Below, piece by piece: positions 47,701-53,758 of a stretch of 64,000 nucleotides of DNA. The stretch comes from Varroa destructor (taxonomy: Eukaryota; Arthropoda; Arachnida; Mesostigmata; Varroidae), in contig NW_019211459.1 in NCBI RefSeq assembly GCF_002443255.2, positions 1,616,838 to 1,680,837 of the forward strand. Reading direction: 5' to 3'. How positions within the stretch are numbered: the first letter of the stretch is position 1; the number at the start of each line of letters is the position of its first letter. A program made the translations under genes and the position numbers. The notes beneath the pieces are model-generated. The model was not told the DNA's origin and did no database searches. It was given only the letters and a program-made list of their open reading frames with translations.

Positions 47701-50541
47701 AGAAAGTCCCAGGTATACAAAGACAGGTATGAATACTGAGCGAGTGCTGTTGATCGCAGTGTTTGACAGTCAGAGTAAGATAATTTGAATTACCAATCAA
47801 CAATAGATAAGATGACCATTTAGCCCTGTCATAATTTCTGAGATAGAAACAATGTAAAGAATACATTGTCTTATTATTCGTTAAGAATAATCGATAATAG
47901 CAACAGGCTTATACTGTAGTTAGAAAATAATAACGTACCATATTTTGTTACAATTCAGCGTAGATATTAAAGATGTGAGGTTTTTGTTGAGGAATATGTA
48001 CCAGCACGTCGTACGGACATGCTGGAGACATAGATTGCCGATAGCGGTTCCTTACGCACTTTTTGAGGGGACTTTTGGCATTAAATGGCGCTATGCCTTT
48101 TCACTTAGCGGAAAAACAAGGATAATGAAAATAAACTTAACAACCTGAGCGGAGCTTGAAAGAAAGCCAGTGGCATCATGCGCTTCGAAATGCCGAACTA
48201 TGTTTTTTTTTTTAATATTTGTTTCAGTTTTACGACTTGCCGCACTCAACTTATCTGGACAAAAGCATACGAGAGCTCAATGTGGGCACCTTTGAGAATA
48301 TCGCAACTGTGAGTCACGCACCTGTTTTTCGGCTTTGCAATAACGTAGACTGGACAAAACTTTTTGTTGTTATGTTTACATATACAGCGTTCATAGCACA
48401 ATATGTTGAACTTTTGCCAGTTTCGAGTAATAGCATGGTGAAAACCGCGATTGGCGATTGCAAAGAATAATACTCTTGTCGCACACATTTTCTTTCTAGT
48501 TGGCAATCTAGAGACAGTTTTCCTTGTTGCATGGATTAACTGACGTAGATGTTGGCTTGAAAAGTAGGAAGGACATGCGTCTTCATGAAAACCTATAGTG
48601 CTTTGTAGAAAAATATCGACGGCAGTGGCTAAGGGAGGTAGCTTCTTGCTCGTTACGATCTGGGTTCGAAACCGACGATAAACACTTTGTCTACTGAACT
48701 GATACTCAATGGCAGTATCGGAAGTAAAACTTGAAAGCAACACTTAGGTTCTCATTCGCGATTCATAATTTTTTTTAGTGCACACCAGATACACCTCTGA
48801 TCGTTGCATTGGATACCTTTGTTGAACGGCGCGTGTCAGCTTTACCTGTGGTGGCTAATGATGGGCGAGTCGTGGACATCTATGCCAAGTTTGACGTTAT
48901 CGTATGTATCCATGTTGGCCTAATAACTTCGCTACATTATACACGCGTAAATTACGGACTAGGCAGCAATGTGGTTCTGCACTAGAAGAATGAGCTCAGA
49001 AGCTAGAGCTCTGAGTTTCCAATTCATAGGGAACACATCCTTGTTACTATTGTTATCTCAAAGAAGAACTGGTAGGTGATTAACACGAATTAAGAATATT
49101 TATCTCAGTTAGCCATTAACATGTTGGAAATCTGTCCTTGCGAAACTTGTCACAGCACAGTATTTCCCGAGTAAGTTTGCTGACAAAAACCATCTCACCA
49201 TGCGCGAAAACTTATATTCCCAGTTGCCTCTATAAACAAGTACAGTCTAATATTATGTGTCATATTGTTTTTTAGAATCTTGCAGCGGAAAAGACGTATA
49301 GCAAGTTAGACATGAGTGTTGGGCAAGCTCTAGAGTTCCGCAACGAATTCTTCGAAGGCGTCCTCACGTGTTCCGCAGATGATTCTTTGTTAGAGGTAAA
49401 GCTTCTCTTATAAGGCAAAACAAAAAAACCAAACTGTCTTAAGAGTAGATTTATTGTTCGAAGCCCTAGTTACAAATGTTCACGACAGGAATTAGACGTT
49501 GGAGGATACCGATAGTGATTGGCAAGGAAGGTAGCTAAATCTACCCAACATCCACTGATTGCCATCAGTTAGATAAATACATCAACCGCGTGAAGGATTT
49601 TGGAATTCAAGTTTACGGAACTGTCTGCGACCAGAGCAGCCCTGAGGTGATTAGTAGTTAGCGCAAAACAAGTTCGTTTAACGGGTTGCATAGTTGGGTG
49701 ACTCGTGTTATGCTGACGCCGTAATAAATACAGTTTTCCTGAAAGGAAATTTTCTTATTCTCTAGATTGTTATCTATTTCATCAGTACCTATGCTAATTG
49801 GTCTCTAATTATATGTACAAATTGTATAGTCAGTAGTCTTTATTCATTTTGTTAAGTTGTAGACATTCCCGATGTGGGTAACCTTATCGGAAATATACCG
49901 TTAACGTTATTAAGACAAAAGGCAAATCAAAATATCACTACTAGTTTGTGCTGAAATTGAAAGTTAAAAATGGCCATTCGGAAGAATGTAATGCTACTAA
50001 GGTTTAAGTAACGTGTCCATCCGGTCCTTTGCGTGCCTTGTAGGTGATGAAAAAAATCGTGGTAGCAGAAGTTCACCGACTCGTGATTGCTGATGACAAT
50101 GGATGCTGCGTTGGCATAGTCTCGCTTTCCGATATTCTCTTATTCCTAGTGCTCAACCCACTTGGTAAGTAAGGCCTATTTGCCTCAGTTTTAATACATA
50201 ATGACTGATATATTCCTGTCTTTTCCGTGATCTCGTTAATGATAATCTCTTTTTTTTTTACTATAGAAATTATGAGCCTAATTTCTCTCGGTTAATTCAG
50301 TTAATATTGTTGGGTGCTTTTAGGTATGGAGCGACCAGCGTCACGAGCTTACTTGATGCGCACGACTTCGTCAGAACGAGAAAACGGACCAGTGGCTGAA
50401 GAACCCGAACTCGAGGCAACCGCAAATGCCTTCGGGGAGCAGGCAGTTGTGAATAGTTGGCGACGCAGTAGTACATTAGACGACACTGAGCTCCGTAGTT
50501 CAGTTGATTTGCCACTCGAAATGCCCGGATCCCTCTTCTGA
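6442..50541 (+). CDS. SNF4Agamma: AMP-activated protein kinase subunit gamma (SNF4A-gamma type), whole gene
   Basis: This is the regulatory gamma subunit of the AMPK heterotrimer, which binds AMP, ADP and ATP through CBS domains and couples energy charge to kinase activity. The core exons 42597-42688, 44056-44309, 47112-47290, 48228-48308, 48779-48901, 49276-49395, 50044-50164 and 50324-50541 join in frame. They carry four CBS motifs: [23 protein letters not shown] with DIYAKFDVI, and AEVHRLVI with SLSDIL. A phase-consistent upstream chain is 6442-6470, 8266-8484, 9753-9920, 10204-10303, 10988-11009, 16906-17002 and 17382-17496, which would give a 645-residue protein. Alternative first exons are proposed at 12929, 16552, 17443 and 31012. 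The core is certain. The extent of the 5' chain is inferred from splice sites and phases. Confidence 0.9.
6471..8265. other. Intron-like noncoding stretch
   Basis: AT-rich. No exon, RNA gene or repeat family is recognised. The 3' end has the acceptor for the exon at 8266. Confidence 0.4.
8266..8484 (+). CDS. SNF4Agamma: AMPK gamma N-terminal exon (Ser-rich, RPRSKSDSK)
   Basis: Acceptor tggtccttag at 8265 and donor gtacgt at 8485; entry phase 2, exit phase 2. It encodes [19 protein letters not shown], a serine run, then [16 protein letters not shown] and NIMSAL. The FRPRSKSD stretch resembles the phosphorylatable N-terminal extensions of long gamma isoforms in insects and vertebrates, which are disordered and implicated in targeting rather than nucleotide binding. 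Confidence 0.75.
8981..9030 (+). ncRNA. Intronic hairpin, pre-miRNA-like
   Basis: A 21-nt arm (8981-9001) and its complement (9010-9030) pair with one mismatch around an 8-nt loop (accataga). Four more pairs with one mismatch extend the base (8976-8980 with 9031-9035). It lies in the AMPK-gamma intron between exons 8266-8484 and 9753-9920. Arm length and near-perfect pairing fit a miRNA precursor or an intron-derived hairpin RNA. I do not recognise the mature sequence. A relic of a small inverted-repeat element is the alternative. Confidence 0.4.
9753..9920 (+). CDS. SNF4Agamma: AMPK gamma N-terminal exon (Ser/Gly/Pro-rich)
   Basis: Acceptor ttggttttctacaag and donor gtatga. Entry phase 2 pairs with the AA left by the previous exon (Asn), and the exit is phase 2. 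It encodes [20 protein letters not shown] through FDYRPQQRP, a disordered linker with many SP sites. A second acceptor-like site at 9721-9722 would be out of phase with the preceding exon. Confidence 0.7.
10204..10303 (+). CDS. SNF4Agamma: AMPK gamma N-terminal exon ([12 protein letters not shown])
   Basis: Acceptor tttcatacag and donor gtaagc; entry phase 2, exit phase 0. It encodes [29 protein letters not shown] and GKAK. The basic-hydrophobic MFRxRSxS patch resembles a conserved block in long-isoform gamma N-termini. Two strong splice sites and matching phases on both sides support it. Confidence 0.75.
10676..10699. repeat. (TA)n microsatellite
   Basis: Uninterrupted TA dinucleotide run inside an AMPK-gamma intron. 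Confidence 0.9.
10988..11009 (+). CDS. SNF4Agamma: AMPK gamma candidate 22-nt microexon
   Basis: The acceptor tattttctatttcag and donor gtatgt bracket only 22 nt encoding KVSHSQS plus one base. Entry is phase 0, matching the exit of 10204-10303. Exit phase 1 matches the entry of 16906-17002. Both splice sites are good, and inclusion keeps the frame only together with the next exon. Small size limits certainty. Confidence 0.5.
11240..12450 (+). mobile_element. Decayed mariner transposase
   Basis: Motifs appear in mariner order. [11 protein letters not shown] (about 11730-11762) is followed by [15 protein letters not shown] (about 11788-11835), then V-M-L-Y-V-G with K-G-I-V (about 11965-12005), and then [19 protein letters not shown] (about 12190-12260). 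Stops and frameshifts are frequent. The segment 11350-11560 has no mariner resemblance and may be an insertion. It lies in an AMPK-gamma intron and is inactive. Confidence 0.7.
12493..12519. repeat. (TA)n microsatellite
   Basis: TA dinucleotide run just past the mariner relic. Confidence 0.9.
12929..12943 (+). CDS. SNF4Agamma: AMPK gamma possible short alternative first exon (MASSN)
   Basis: ATG in a favourable context (tcaaATGG) opens five codons, then an ideal donor (gtaagtac) in phase 0. It could splice directly to the phase-0 core exon at 42597 and give a short isoform of 400 residues. Support is start context, donor quality and phase only; a chance match is possible. Confidence 0.25.
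12944..14368. other. Intron sequence, no further gene seen
   Basis: Short open frames on both strands have no recognisable domain and no convincing splice sites. A T run lies near 13404-13415. Confidence 0.4.
14369..14650 (+). mobile_element. Decayed mariner transposase, 3' part
   Basis: The frames read N-A-K-P-H-T-R near 14370, in place of the DNARPHT motif, and a degraded Asp-Leu-Ala-LFRYL block near 14455-14485, in place of SPDLAPSDYHLFRSL. A tail like that of the relic at 11240-12450 follows. Multiple stops; only the C-terminal third remains. Confidence 0.55.
14651..16551. other. Intron sequence, nothing recognised
   Basis: AT-rich with short open frames only (for example 15638-15850, hydrophobic, without splice sites). 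No repeat family is recognised. Confidence 0.4.
16552..16628 (+). CDS. SNF4Agamma: AMPK gamma possible alternative first exon (MDFERDVQ)
   Basis: ATG in a good context (cgaaATGG) opens [25 protein letters not shown] and two bases before a gtaaaa donor. The leftover TG fits the phase-2 acceptor proposed at 17382 (forming Trp), but not the exons at 16906 or 42597. It would start an intermediate-length isoform. Supported only by start context and phase. Confidence 0.3.
16906..17002 (+). CDS. SNF4Agamma: AMPK gamma candidate N-terminal exon ([17 protein letters not shown])
   Basis: Acceptor attgatccag and donor gttaga; entry phase 1, exit phase 2. It encodes [26 protein letters not shown] and TALIY. 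The entry fits the microexon at 10988-11009 and the exit fits 17382. Only this frame is open through the exon. I do not recall a specific homologous segment, so the assignment rests on frame continuity. Confidence 0.45.
17382..17496 (+). CDS. SNF4Agamma: AMPK gamma exon / alternative first exon ([10 protein letters not shown])
   Basis: The strong donor gtaagt (17497) ends the frame in phase 0, as the core exon at 42597 requires. ATG at 17443 opens [18 protein letters not shown], which could start a 413-residue short isoform. The same frame stays open upstream to an acceptor-like site at 17381 (phase 2), allowing internal use after 16906-17002. A second acceptor-like tcccag sits directly before the ATG. 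The surroundings (about 16,870-17,450) are richer in CpG than the introns, which fits a promoter. Confidence 0.5.
18029..20014 (+). CDS. Novel 661-residue Q/N-rich repeat protein, intronless, nested in AMPK-gamma intron
   Basis: A single uninterrupted frame of 1,986 bases lies among introns where random frames rarely exceed 100 codons. The translation is rich in Asn, Ser, Gln, Ala, Pro and Gly, with about 22 Gln-Asn dipeptides. Many sit in a degenerate unit of the form Q-N-P-G/A-hydrophobic spaced 8-15 residues apart (examples: [33 protein letters not shown]). The N-terminus is Tyr/Pro/His-rich ([18 protein letters not shown]); the middle (about residues 440-600) is Ser/Asp/Glu-richer with paired blocks [12 protein letters not shown] and [12 protein letters not shown]. 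No signal peptide, membrane segment or known fold is seen. QN is encoded by different codon pairs, so the repeat is held at protein level. A TGA lies directly upstream in frame. The second ATG (18035) has the better context. ATTAAA at 20367-20372 could serve as a polyadenylation signal. Function unknown; it could be a prion-like, structural or RNP protein. Confidence 0.7.
   Translation: MNMTENQHHFKMGFYPRLSPSTFYHSVPYPGAMYRGAMNPTAFYHTPQNPASFNHVVYSPGSICSSYNGSPFYPGAQNPSVQIPGAQNFAVQTPSLQNIPAIQGPCMQVVKSQSSATYCPNMQNFRGSEACYQSGQNPAACHTTEQVCSSWQTPVAISPNTQNVRAHSQNSILHGPGVFFPTVQHTDVHCPNASNRKSEELNSAQNSNLQSAISSVPSAYRLPNGQELGLHGPKANNGLVHGRCTSNRTDHAPNAHKTHTQNLGITHGLSGQNGTAGPCANVQNPNFAHYINFQNPVSFPSPAQNTGTYLSSAHITTSNVLDSSSQNAGLHSGANIQNSINGFDTSGGKNGSLNTAVLNALLQNPGMLKSLLQNSGAINFDSGMAVSGSAANNTNSQQTSKALNETAQNTGMANATGHTSLHMNHSIQDCGPTSTSNNQTSTQTINSYSAENSEVFSAGTSNSGVYAVSLDPGTYNLIFPSPESHGTSSGQASSSHMATSNAGMFDLSSMQDPDTYNTVFPNPDAGLTSARASEENLSSCNSVVDNPGAESTCPKKLEARSNISVTDNPAEEKDTSNLGTLASDAQEFTSPSPSILKPVILSLATHNPGPLNVSAFVPVVHNAPSGSFVPILQNPGAVPVVQNPCAFLPAGQNTAAIFQAV
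20367..20372 (+). terminator. ATTAAA, possible polyadenylation signal
   Basis: Variant hexamer 353 nt past the stop of the Q/N-rich ORF. An A19 run follows at 20666-20684, which is genomic and has no canonical signal close upstream. Confidence 0.25.
20666..20684. repeat. A19 homopolymer
   Basis: Nineteen consecutive A residues downstream of the intronless ORF. It may be a simple repeat or a retroposition scar. No flanking target-site duplication was found by eye. Confidence 0.8.
20685..21613. other. Unassigned, partly GC-richer block
   Basis: The segment from about 21,050 to 21,560 is less AT-rich than its surroundings and is preceded by a TATA-like tatataaag (about 21,029). It contains paired words such as ggttgtaagacccgagcc. 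It resembles a repeat-element consensus more than an exon. No coding frame stays open and I cannot name it. Confidence 0.3.
21614..21655. ncRNA. Perfect 16-bp stem hairpin
   Basis: GTGCGATACGCTACAA (21614-21629) and its exact reverse complement (21640-21655) flank a 10-nt loop (cactgttgca). The stem has mixed composition, so it is not low-complexity. It could be a structured intronic RNA, a small precursor or a transposon terminus. No family is recognised. Confidence 0.45.
21919..22252 (+). pseudogene. Decayed coding segment, unknown
   Basis: One frame from 21919 reads [20 protein letters not shown] and a P/A/E-rich tail to a TGA near 22056. A second frame then reads [36 protein letters not shown] and [14 protein letters not shown] to TAG near 22252. 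The shift between two protein-like frames suggests a frameshifted remnant, perhaps of a retroelement gag or a host gene. No family is assigned. Confidence 0.25.
22937..22960. repeat. T24 homopolymer
   Basis: Twenty-four consecutive T. It could be the poly(A) end of a minus-strand retroposon, but no signal hexamer or element body is recognised beside it. Confidence 0.85.
23978..24307 (+). promoter_or_regulatory. GC/CpG-rich island, possible 5' exon
   Basis: This block is clearly richer in GC than the flanking introns and ends in (CTG)n(CCG)n tracts (24253-24297) and a donor-like caaccag/gtgcta at 24307. It could be a promoter with a 5' UTR exon feeding the small ORF at 24484 or an AMPK-gamma transcript. 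No ATG-initiated frame with a known domain is present. Confidence 0.3.
24476..24594 (+). CDS. Candidate 36-residue small ORF after a splice acceptor
   Basis: Acceptor tattatccag precedes 24476. ATG at 24484 opens [20 protein letters not shown], then [16 protein letters not shown] and TGA (24592-24594). The charged, Lys-rich composition is unlike the low-complexity translations around it. It could be a microprotein with a 5' UTR exon in the GC-rich block upstream, or a terminal exon entered in phase 1. Not recognised. Confidence 0.25.
24595..29949. other. Intron sequence with simple repeats
   Basis: No exon is recognised. Contents seen: imperfect (GCTATG)n near 24657-24690, (TA)n at about 26713-26742, T26 at 26785-26810, and a shorter T run near 27212-27227. 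Short open frames on both strands lack splice support or domains. Confidence 0.4.
26713..26810. repeat. (TA)n tract and T26 homopolymer
   Basis: A TA run (about 26713-26742) is followed 43 nt later by 26 consecutive T (26785-26810). Confidence 0.9.
29950..30311 (+). promoter_or_regulatory. CpG-rich promoter / 5' UTR exon candidate for AMPK gamma
   Basis: A local CpG-dense block (about 30,000-30,290) stands out in AT-rich introns. It ends at a good donor (tcgct/gtgagt, GT at 30312) and precedes the long alternative first coding exon at 31012 by 0.7 kb. No long ATG-started frame links to known sequence. This is best read as a promoter with a noncoding exon for the 616-residue isoform. Confidence 0.4.
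30864..30887 (+). other. Possible 24-nt exon between acceptor and donor
   Basis: ttgatttctttag and gtaact bracket 24 nt (in one frame DQEDYQLQ). If real it is probably a 5' UTR microexon, since the exon at 31012 has an in-frame stop at 30973 upstream and no good acceptor close to its ATG. Confidence 0.2.
31012..31674 (+). CDS. SNF4Agamma: AMPK gamma alternative first coding exon (221 codons)
   Basis: In-frame TAA at 30973 and no acceptor before it make ATG 31012 the likely start (a second ATG is at 31018). It encodes 221 residues: [40 protein letters not shown], an Asn/Gly-rich stretch ([16 protein letters not shown]), [20 protein letters not shown] and a Ser/Thr-rich end ([10 protein letters not shown]). 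The gtattt donor leaves phase 0, exactly what the core exon at 42597 needs, giving a 616-residue isoform. Basic and Ser-rich motifs suit a regulatory, disordered extension. No CBS domain lies in this exon. Confidence 0.65.
33748..33799. ncRNA. 19-bp stem hairpin with one G-U
   Basis: The arms ctgacgcctcatacaaaga (33748-33766) and tctttgtatgaggtgtcag (33781-33799) pair fully, counting one G-U wobble, around a 14-nt loop. The size is miRNA-precursor-like, but the basal stem beyond is weak. A small inverted-repeat element is the alternative. Confidence 0.4.
37700..37860 (+). mobile_element. Possible Gypsy-type pol fragment
   Basis: The translation [19 protein letters not shown] followed by [17 protein letters not shown] resembles the segment just before the Gypsy reverse transcriptase core (H-x-I-x-T ... 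R-P-Y-R-L-T ... L-L-x-x-G-V-I-R-x-S). The catalytic region does not follow. Weak resemblance only. Confidence 0.3.
42597..42688 (+). CDS. SNF4Agamma: AMPK gamma core exon 1 (acidic pre-CBS)
   Basis: Acceptor tccacttttag and donor gtaaga; entry phase 0, exit phase 2. It encodes [20 protein letters not shown] then [10 protein letters not shown], equivalent to the EDSESGVYMRFMRSH lead-in of vertebrate gamma subunits. All alternative 5' exons proposed here must enter at this point. Confidence 0.85.
44056..44309 (+). CDS. SNF4Agamma: AMPK gamma core exon 2 (CBS1)
   Basis: Acceptor ttggttttag and donor gtgagt; entry phase 2, exit phase 1. It encodes [20 protein letters not shown], the CBS1 hallmark [11 protein letters not shown] (the Arg is the nucleotide-site residue known from mammalian gamma1), [11 protein letters not shown] with its Asp, and EQHKIDTWR. 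Read-through past the donor would stop at 44339-44341. Confidence 0.97.
44310..47111. other. AMPK gamma intron
   Basis: No coding exon or named element. Contains an A run near 45480-45492 and a short (CGACT)n tract near 45836-45858. Confidence 0.5.
47112..47290 (+). CDS. SNF4Agamma: AMPK gamma core exon 3 (CBS2)
   Basis: Acceptor tttcttttgtag and donor gtaagc; entry phase 1, exit phase 0. It encodes [36 protein letters not shown] (the His-Arg pair contacts nucleotide in known structures) and [13 protein letters not shown]. The strongest single match to metazoan gamma subunits in the window. Confidence 0.97.
48228..48308 (+). CDS. SNF4Agamma: AMPK gamma core exon 4 (CBS2-CBS3 linker)
   Basis: Acceptor atttgtttcag and donor gtgagt, phases 0 and 0. 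It encodes [20 protein letters not shown] then TFENIAT, corresponding to the L-x-E-L-x-I-G-T-Y-x-N-I segment that leads into CBS3. Confidence 0.95.
48619..48676 (+). repeat. tRNA-like segment (possible SINE head or pseudo-tRNA)
   Basis: An A-box-like AGTGGCTAAGGGAGG (from 48624) is followed by a B-box-like GGGTTCGAAACC (48662-48673) at tRNA-like spacing. The arms do not fold into a convincing cloverleaf by eye. Probably a decayed tRNA or a tRNA-derived SINE promoter in an AMPK-gamma intron. Confidence 0.3.
48779..48901 (+). CDS. SNF4Agamma: AMPK gamma core exon 5 (CBS3)
   Basis: Acceptor ttttttttag and donor gtatgt, phases 0 and 0. It encodes [40 protein letters not shown] and Ile. [11 protein letters not shown] and the D-I-Y-A-K-F-D ending (nucleotide-ribose Asp in known structures) are intact. 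Confidence 0.96.
49276..49395 (+). CDS. SNF4Agamma: AMPK gamma core exon 6 (CBS3-CBS4)
   Basis: Acceptor ttgttttttag and donor gtaaag, phases 0 and 0. It encodes [40 protein letters not shown]. The NLAAEKTY motif and FFEGV are typical of the family. Confidence 0.96.
50044..50164 (+). CDS. SNF4Agamma: AMPK gamma core exon 7 (CBS4)
   Basis: Acceptor gtgccttgtag and donor gtaagt; entry phase 0, exit phase 1. It encodes [40 protein letters not shown]. The His-Arg of AEVHRLV and the Asp of SLSDIL, both nucleotide-site residues, are present. Confidence 0.97.
50324..50541 (+). CDS. SNF4Agamma: AMPK gamma terminal coding exon (acidic/Ser-rich tail)
   Basis: Acceptor gggtgcttttag, entry phase 1. It encodes [20 protein letters not shown], an acidic stretch and a Ser-rich end ([14 protein letters not shown] ... 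MPGSLF) to TGA at 50539-50541. Arthropod gamma subunits commonly extend beyond CBS4 with a disordered tail; this one is about 72 residues. Confidence 0.93.
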
Positions 50542-50666
50542 AGGTATCTGCAGATTAACAAATGTATATATTATTTAATGTATGCATTCAATACATTGAT
50601 GTTTTGCTACGATCTTTATCTTATCTGATAGATATATCAGTCTTGGATTGTCTGACGCAAGGGACA

Positions 50667-50672
50667 AATAAA
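50667..50672 (+). terminator. AATAAA polyadenylation signal for AMPK gamma
   Basis: Canonical hexamer 126 nt past the stop codon. A second AATAAA lies at 50740-50745 and could give a slightly longer 3' end. Confidence 0.6.
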
Positions 50673-50745
50673 AAGCCTTCGATATAAAGATTTAGCATAT
50701 AAATGCCGCTTAAGGCGAAACATCTGTGTGAGATCACGTAATAAA

Positions 50746-51649
50746 TGGATACATCCTATTGTTGTAGTATAAGACATGTATTTATCTGTACGTATCTAAA
50801 AAGGTGCTCAAAATAAGGGCAGGAGCCAGAATTTTTCATAGTATGTAAAGTATCATACTCCGAGTACCTGCAATGCCATAAATTTCCGTACTTGTTTGTC
50901 GATGCATAACGTTTCGGCATAGTCCTCGAAACCTTCAAGACGCATTGAAATTGAACTCTATGTGGTGAGTACGATGTATTGCAGTGCATATGAAATAAGT
51001 TTCTGTACTGAAGGCTTTTTTCTTCAATTTTATCCACAGTATTCATGCTCTTATCTACATGGATGTAAAGTGCCATAACAATATCCTTTGTTTCGAGTTT
51101 AGACCACGAAAAGAAGCGTATTGAGAAAGTCAAAAGATCTACGGTACTCATGTATGTTTAAGCATTGTAGACGGGTTGCCGTCGCCGCTCATCTCATTAG
51201 AGAAAGCTTTGGTAATGCCAAACCATATCGGAGAACAGCTGGAACACTGACCTCTTAGACAGACATCAAAGGATATACTCCATAATTTTCTAGAAATCCT
51301 TGTTTGACAGCCAATAGATGTTGCACGTGTGATGTATAACAAATTGCAGCATTTTATTTTTGAAATATTATCATCATGTGGCCTTTTACGGCCGAGACTG
51401 ACGGACTCCTTAGCAATGCATGATACTCGCAATCTAAGAAATCTACCGCGGTAAGTCCTGTACACGTACACACCATCATAGGGTAATCAATAGGTAGACT
51501 GAAGACAGAAGAATCTGCATAGATCTACATAAGCTTTTCTTCTTACCGCAAATATTTCACAAACTATTGCCCTCTGGTTAGTAACTGATCACTGCTGATA
51601 GCAATCGACGGCTATTAAGTCAGAAACTTTAACAATAAGTACTTCGTTT
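50746..51649. other. Intergenic, nothing recognised
   Basis: Two overlapping minus-strand open frames of about 107 and 131 codons have no recognisable domain or start context. They are treated as chance. Confidence 0.35.
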
Positions 51650-51985
51650 AGTGCTGCGGCGCACCCTTTCTCAATTGTGGCTTTTAAATCTTTCAGTATC
51701 GTAATTTTCTGACGCAGACTTCGCAGAAGGTAGTCGCACAGGAAAAATCTAGTGGCGTCAGTTCTGAGGAACGGGCAGGGTATTCTATATCACTACTTTG
51801 TCCAGCCCATCTGTTCTTCTGGAAGATTCTCATCAAGATATCCTCTTACGATGCGTTTGATTGGATTTAAAATTCGTCATCTTCGTTAAAGTGCGCTAAA
51901 ACAGATTAGTGCGCAAAATCCAAGTGATTGGCACCAGTGTGTGAATTTTTTTGGAACACCCTGTGTATGTAGTGTAAAAAAATGT
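51650..51985 (-). mobile_element. Transposase 3' relic (mariner-like, insect DUF4817-type)
   Basis: On the minus strand, frames read a degraded P-A-R-S-S-E-L-T-P-L-D-F-F-L-C-D-Y-L block in place of the WPxRSPDLTPLDFFLWGYLK signature, then LKDLKATIEKGCAA. The plus-strand flank ttggaacaccctgtgtatgt (about 51950-51970) looks like a terminal gggtgttcc-type end. Frameshifts are present; inactive. Confidence 0.55.
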
Positions 51986-53014
51986 GCTCTATGGATGTAA
52001 TTCTAATTAATTAAACCAGACTCAATCCTATGTGTAGTATAGAATAGGTTTAAAGGATTAGTTCAAGGGATACGGGAATACGAGCTGAAGGATATGATGA
52101 CGTCATATAAGGTGACACCATGAACATCTACTAACTGTTAATAAAAACGTTACACTGTACTTTAATCTATATTGTAAGTGATACGTTAGCAAACGCAACC
52201 ACAGCGAGAAATTGTATGTATAGTATTACATAAGAGTACGTCTGTGAAAGGGGCATTCGTGAGATGAATACGAGTTAATGATGAGACTATGGTAACTAAC
52301 GGAGTGATACAAAGGGAAGATACAGGGTGCGCGTGTCATAATGTCAAACAAGTCTTCTGCAGATCAGATTGCGTAAAAGCAGGGCTTACATGAAAAAAGT
52401 ACCATAGTTCATTTTAATTATATGCAATATTTTAAACAGGACTTTAGAGCTAGAAATACGTCCGTCTATGAAGCAGTGAAGAGCCTATATATGTATTATT
52501 AAAATGCCAGTTATAATAATAATTGAAAATGACTGTAATAAGGAGAAGATAAATCATTAAATGTTTATTCTTTGATGAGAATGAGAAGACACTAAGAGCT
52601 AATAGAGGCAAATGCTATCATTAAAACTTCGAGTGAGGGTGAAGATTGGATGATCGTGACCATACCTACCACGCCTACACTAAGATATTAATCACCCTTT
52701 ACTGAATGATCTTTTTTTCGTCTTACTGATAGTTAATGCTATTGGACTAACGGAACAGATGTGTATAGCGGAATCATTACGCTACCGCGGATGTAATTAT
52801 GATGGCATTTTTTTTGGCTGTAAGAATAATTTTCAGAAAGTAAATAAATATATATGACGTTATCAAATCGACTTTTTATTTTGAGCTTTCAATTTAGAGT
52901 TACTGTGTAATTTTCCTACCCACTTAAGCGACTTAAGCGCCGACCGTCAGCGTACATTAGAAGCTGGTTGATATCTGTGAGTTGACCAAGCAGGCTTTTA
53001 TCTATTAACTGCTA
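51986..53014. other. Intergenic, AT-rich
   Basis: No gene is recognised on the plus strand. A reverse-strand AATAAA (52875-52880) may serve the minus-strand exon that ends at 53015. Confidence 0.4.
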
Positions 53015-53168
53015 CTAGATGCATGGCAAAGGTTCAGTACTCGTTAACTTCCTCAAACGGGTCTCCGATTGGCTGTCATAACCTGAATTCGATTGTTGAT
53101 TTGGCCCTGTTGTAACAGCGTGGGATGACCGATTTTCTATGGCGTCTTTGATTAACCCTCCCTTACTT
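53015..53168 (-). CDS. Candidate minus-strand 3' terminal exon, unknown
   Basis: On the minus strand, an acceptor (ttggtcagtctgcag) precedes a frame encoding SKGGLIKDAIENRSSHAVTT, GPNQQSNSGYDSQSETRLRK and LTSTEPLPCI, ended by TAG. A minus-strand AATAAA lies 135 nt beyond the stop. Composition is protein-like and unlike the plus-strand translation. No upstream exon was identified, though the minus frame stays partly open to 53302. Confidence 0.3.
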
Positions 53169-53540
53169 CTGCAGACTGACCAATTTCTAGGTTGGTCTCT
53201 ATGGCGCTTTTTCTCGCCTGAACGGCGGCCGTATGCACGTAAAAGCAACGTTTTGAACCTGGATACAGCGTTTAGCTGAGTAAGCGACATCGTAGCAAAC
53301 ATATAAGAAGCAGCAAGTTCAGGAGTTCAATTCTGCATGTTATCGATTTGAGCACTGAGCTAAGAACTACCGTAGCATGTACTGTTCCTGGTAGTGTTAC
53401 GGGAAAAAGGAAACGCTGTATAGCGCCTATTCGATAATTTACTCGGGCAATAGTACTTTTCAGCACTGCCGTGTATCCTATGCTGAGTGCAGTGTTTGTT
53501 TATTGTGGTCGTGCTTGTAAGAACAAAGAATAAAGAAAAG

Positions 53541-53567
53541 AATAATAATAATAATAATAATAATAAA
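53541..53567. repeat. (AAT)n microsatellite
   Basis: About nine AAT units. Confidence 0.9.
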
Positions 53568-53758
53568 GAAGAACGCCGAACTGCAGATCGCCATTTTATG
53601 CTGTCTCGATTGGTCTGCTTACGTTTCCTAAACATAAGAAAGCTAATCAATTGATTTCGATTACCACAATATATTACCGATACATCAATAGGTAAAAATC
53701 TTAGAAGCCTGTTTCGTTAGAAATCAAATATTCTTTTAGATGTTTTTCAAAAGCTTAG

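Noticed and set aside
48246..48743. 165-codon minus-strand open frame
   Set aside because: It runs antisense through confirmed AMPK-gamma exon 48228-48308 and has no recognisable domain.
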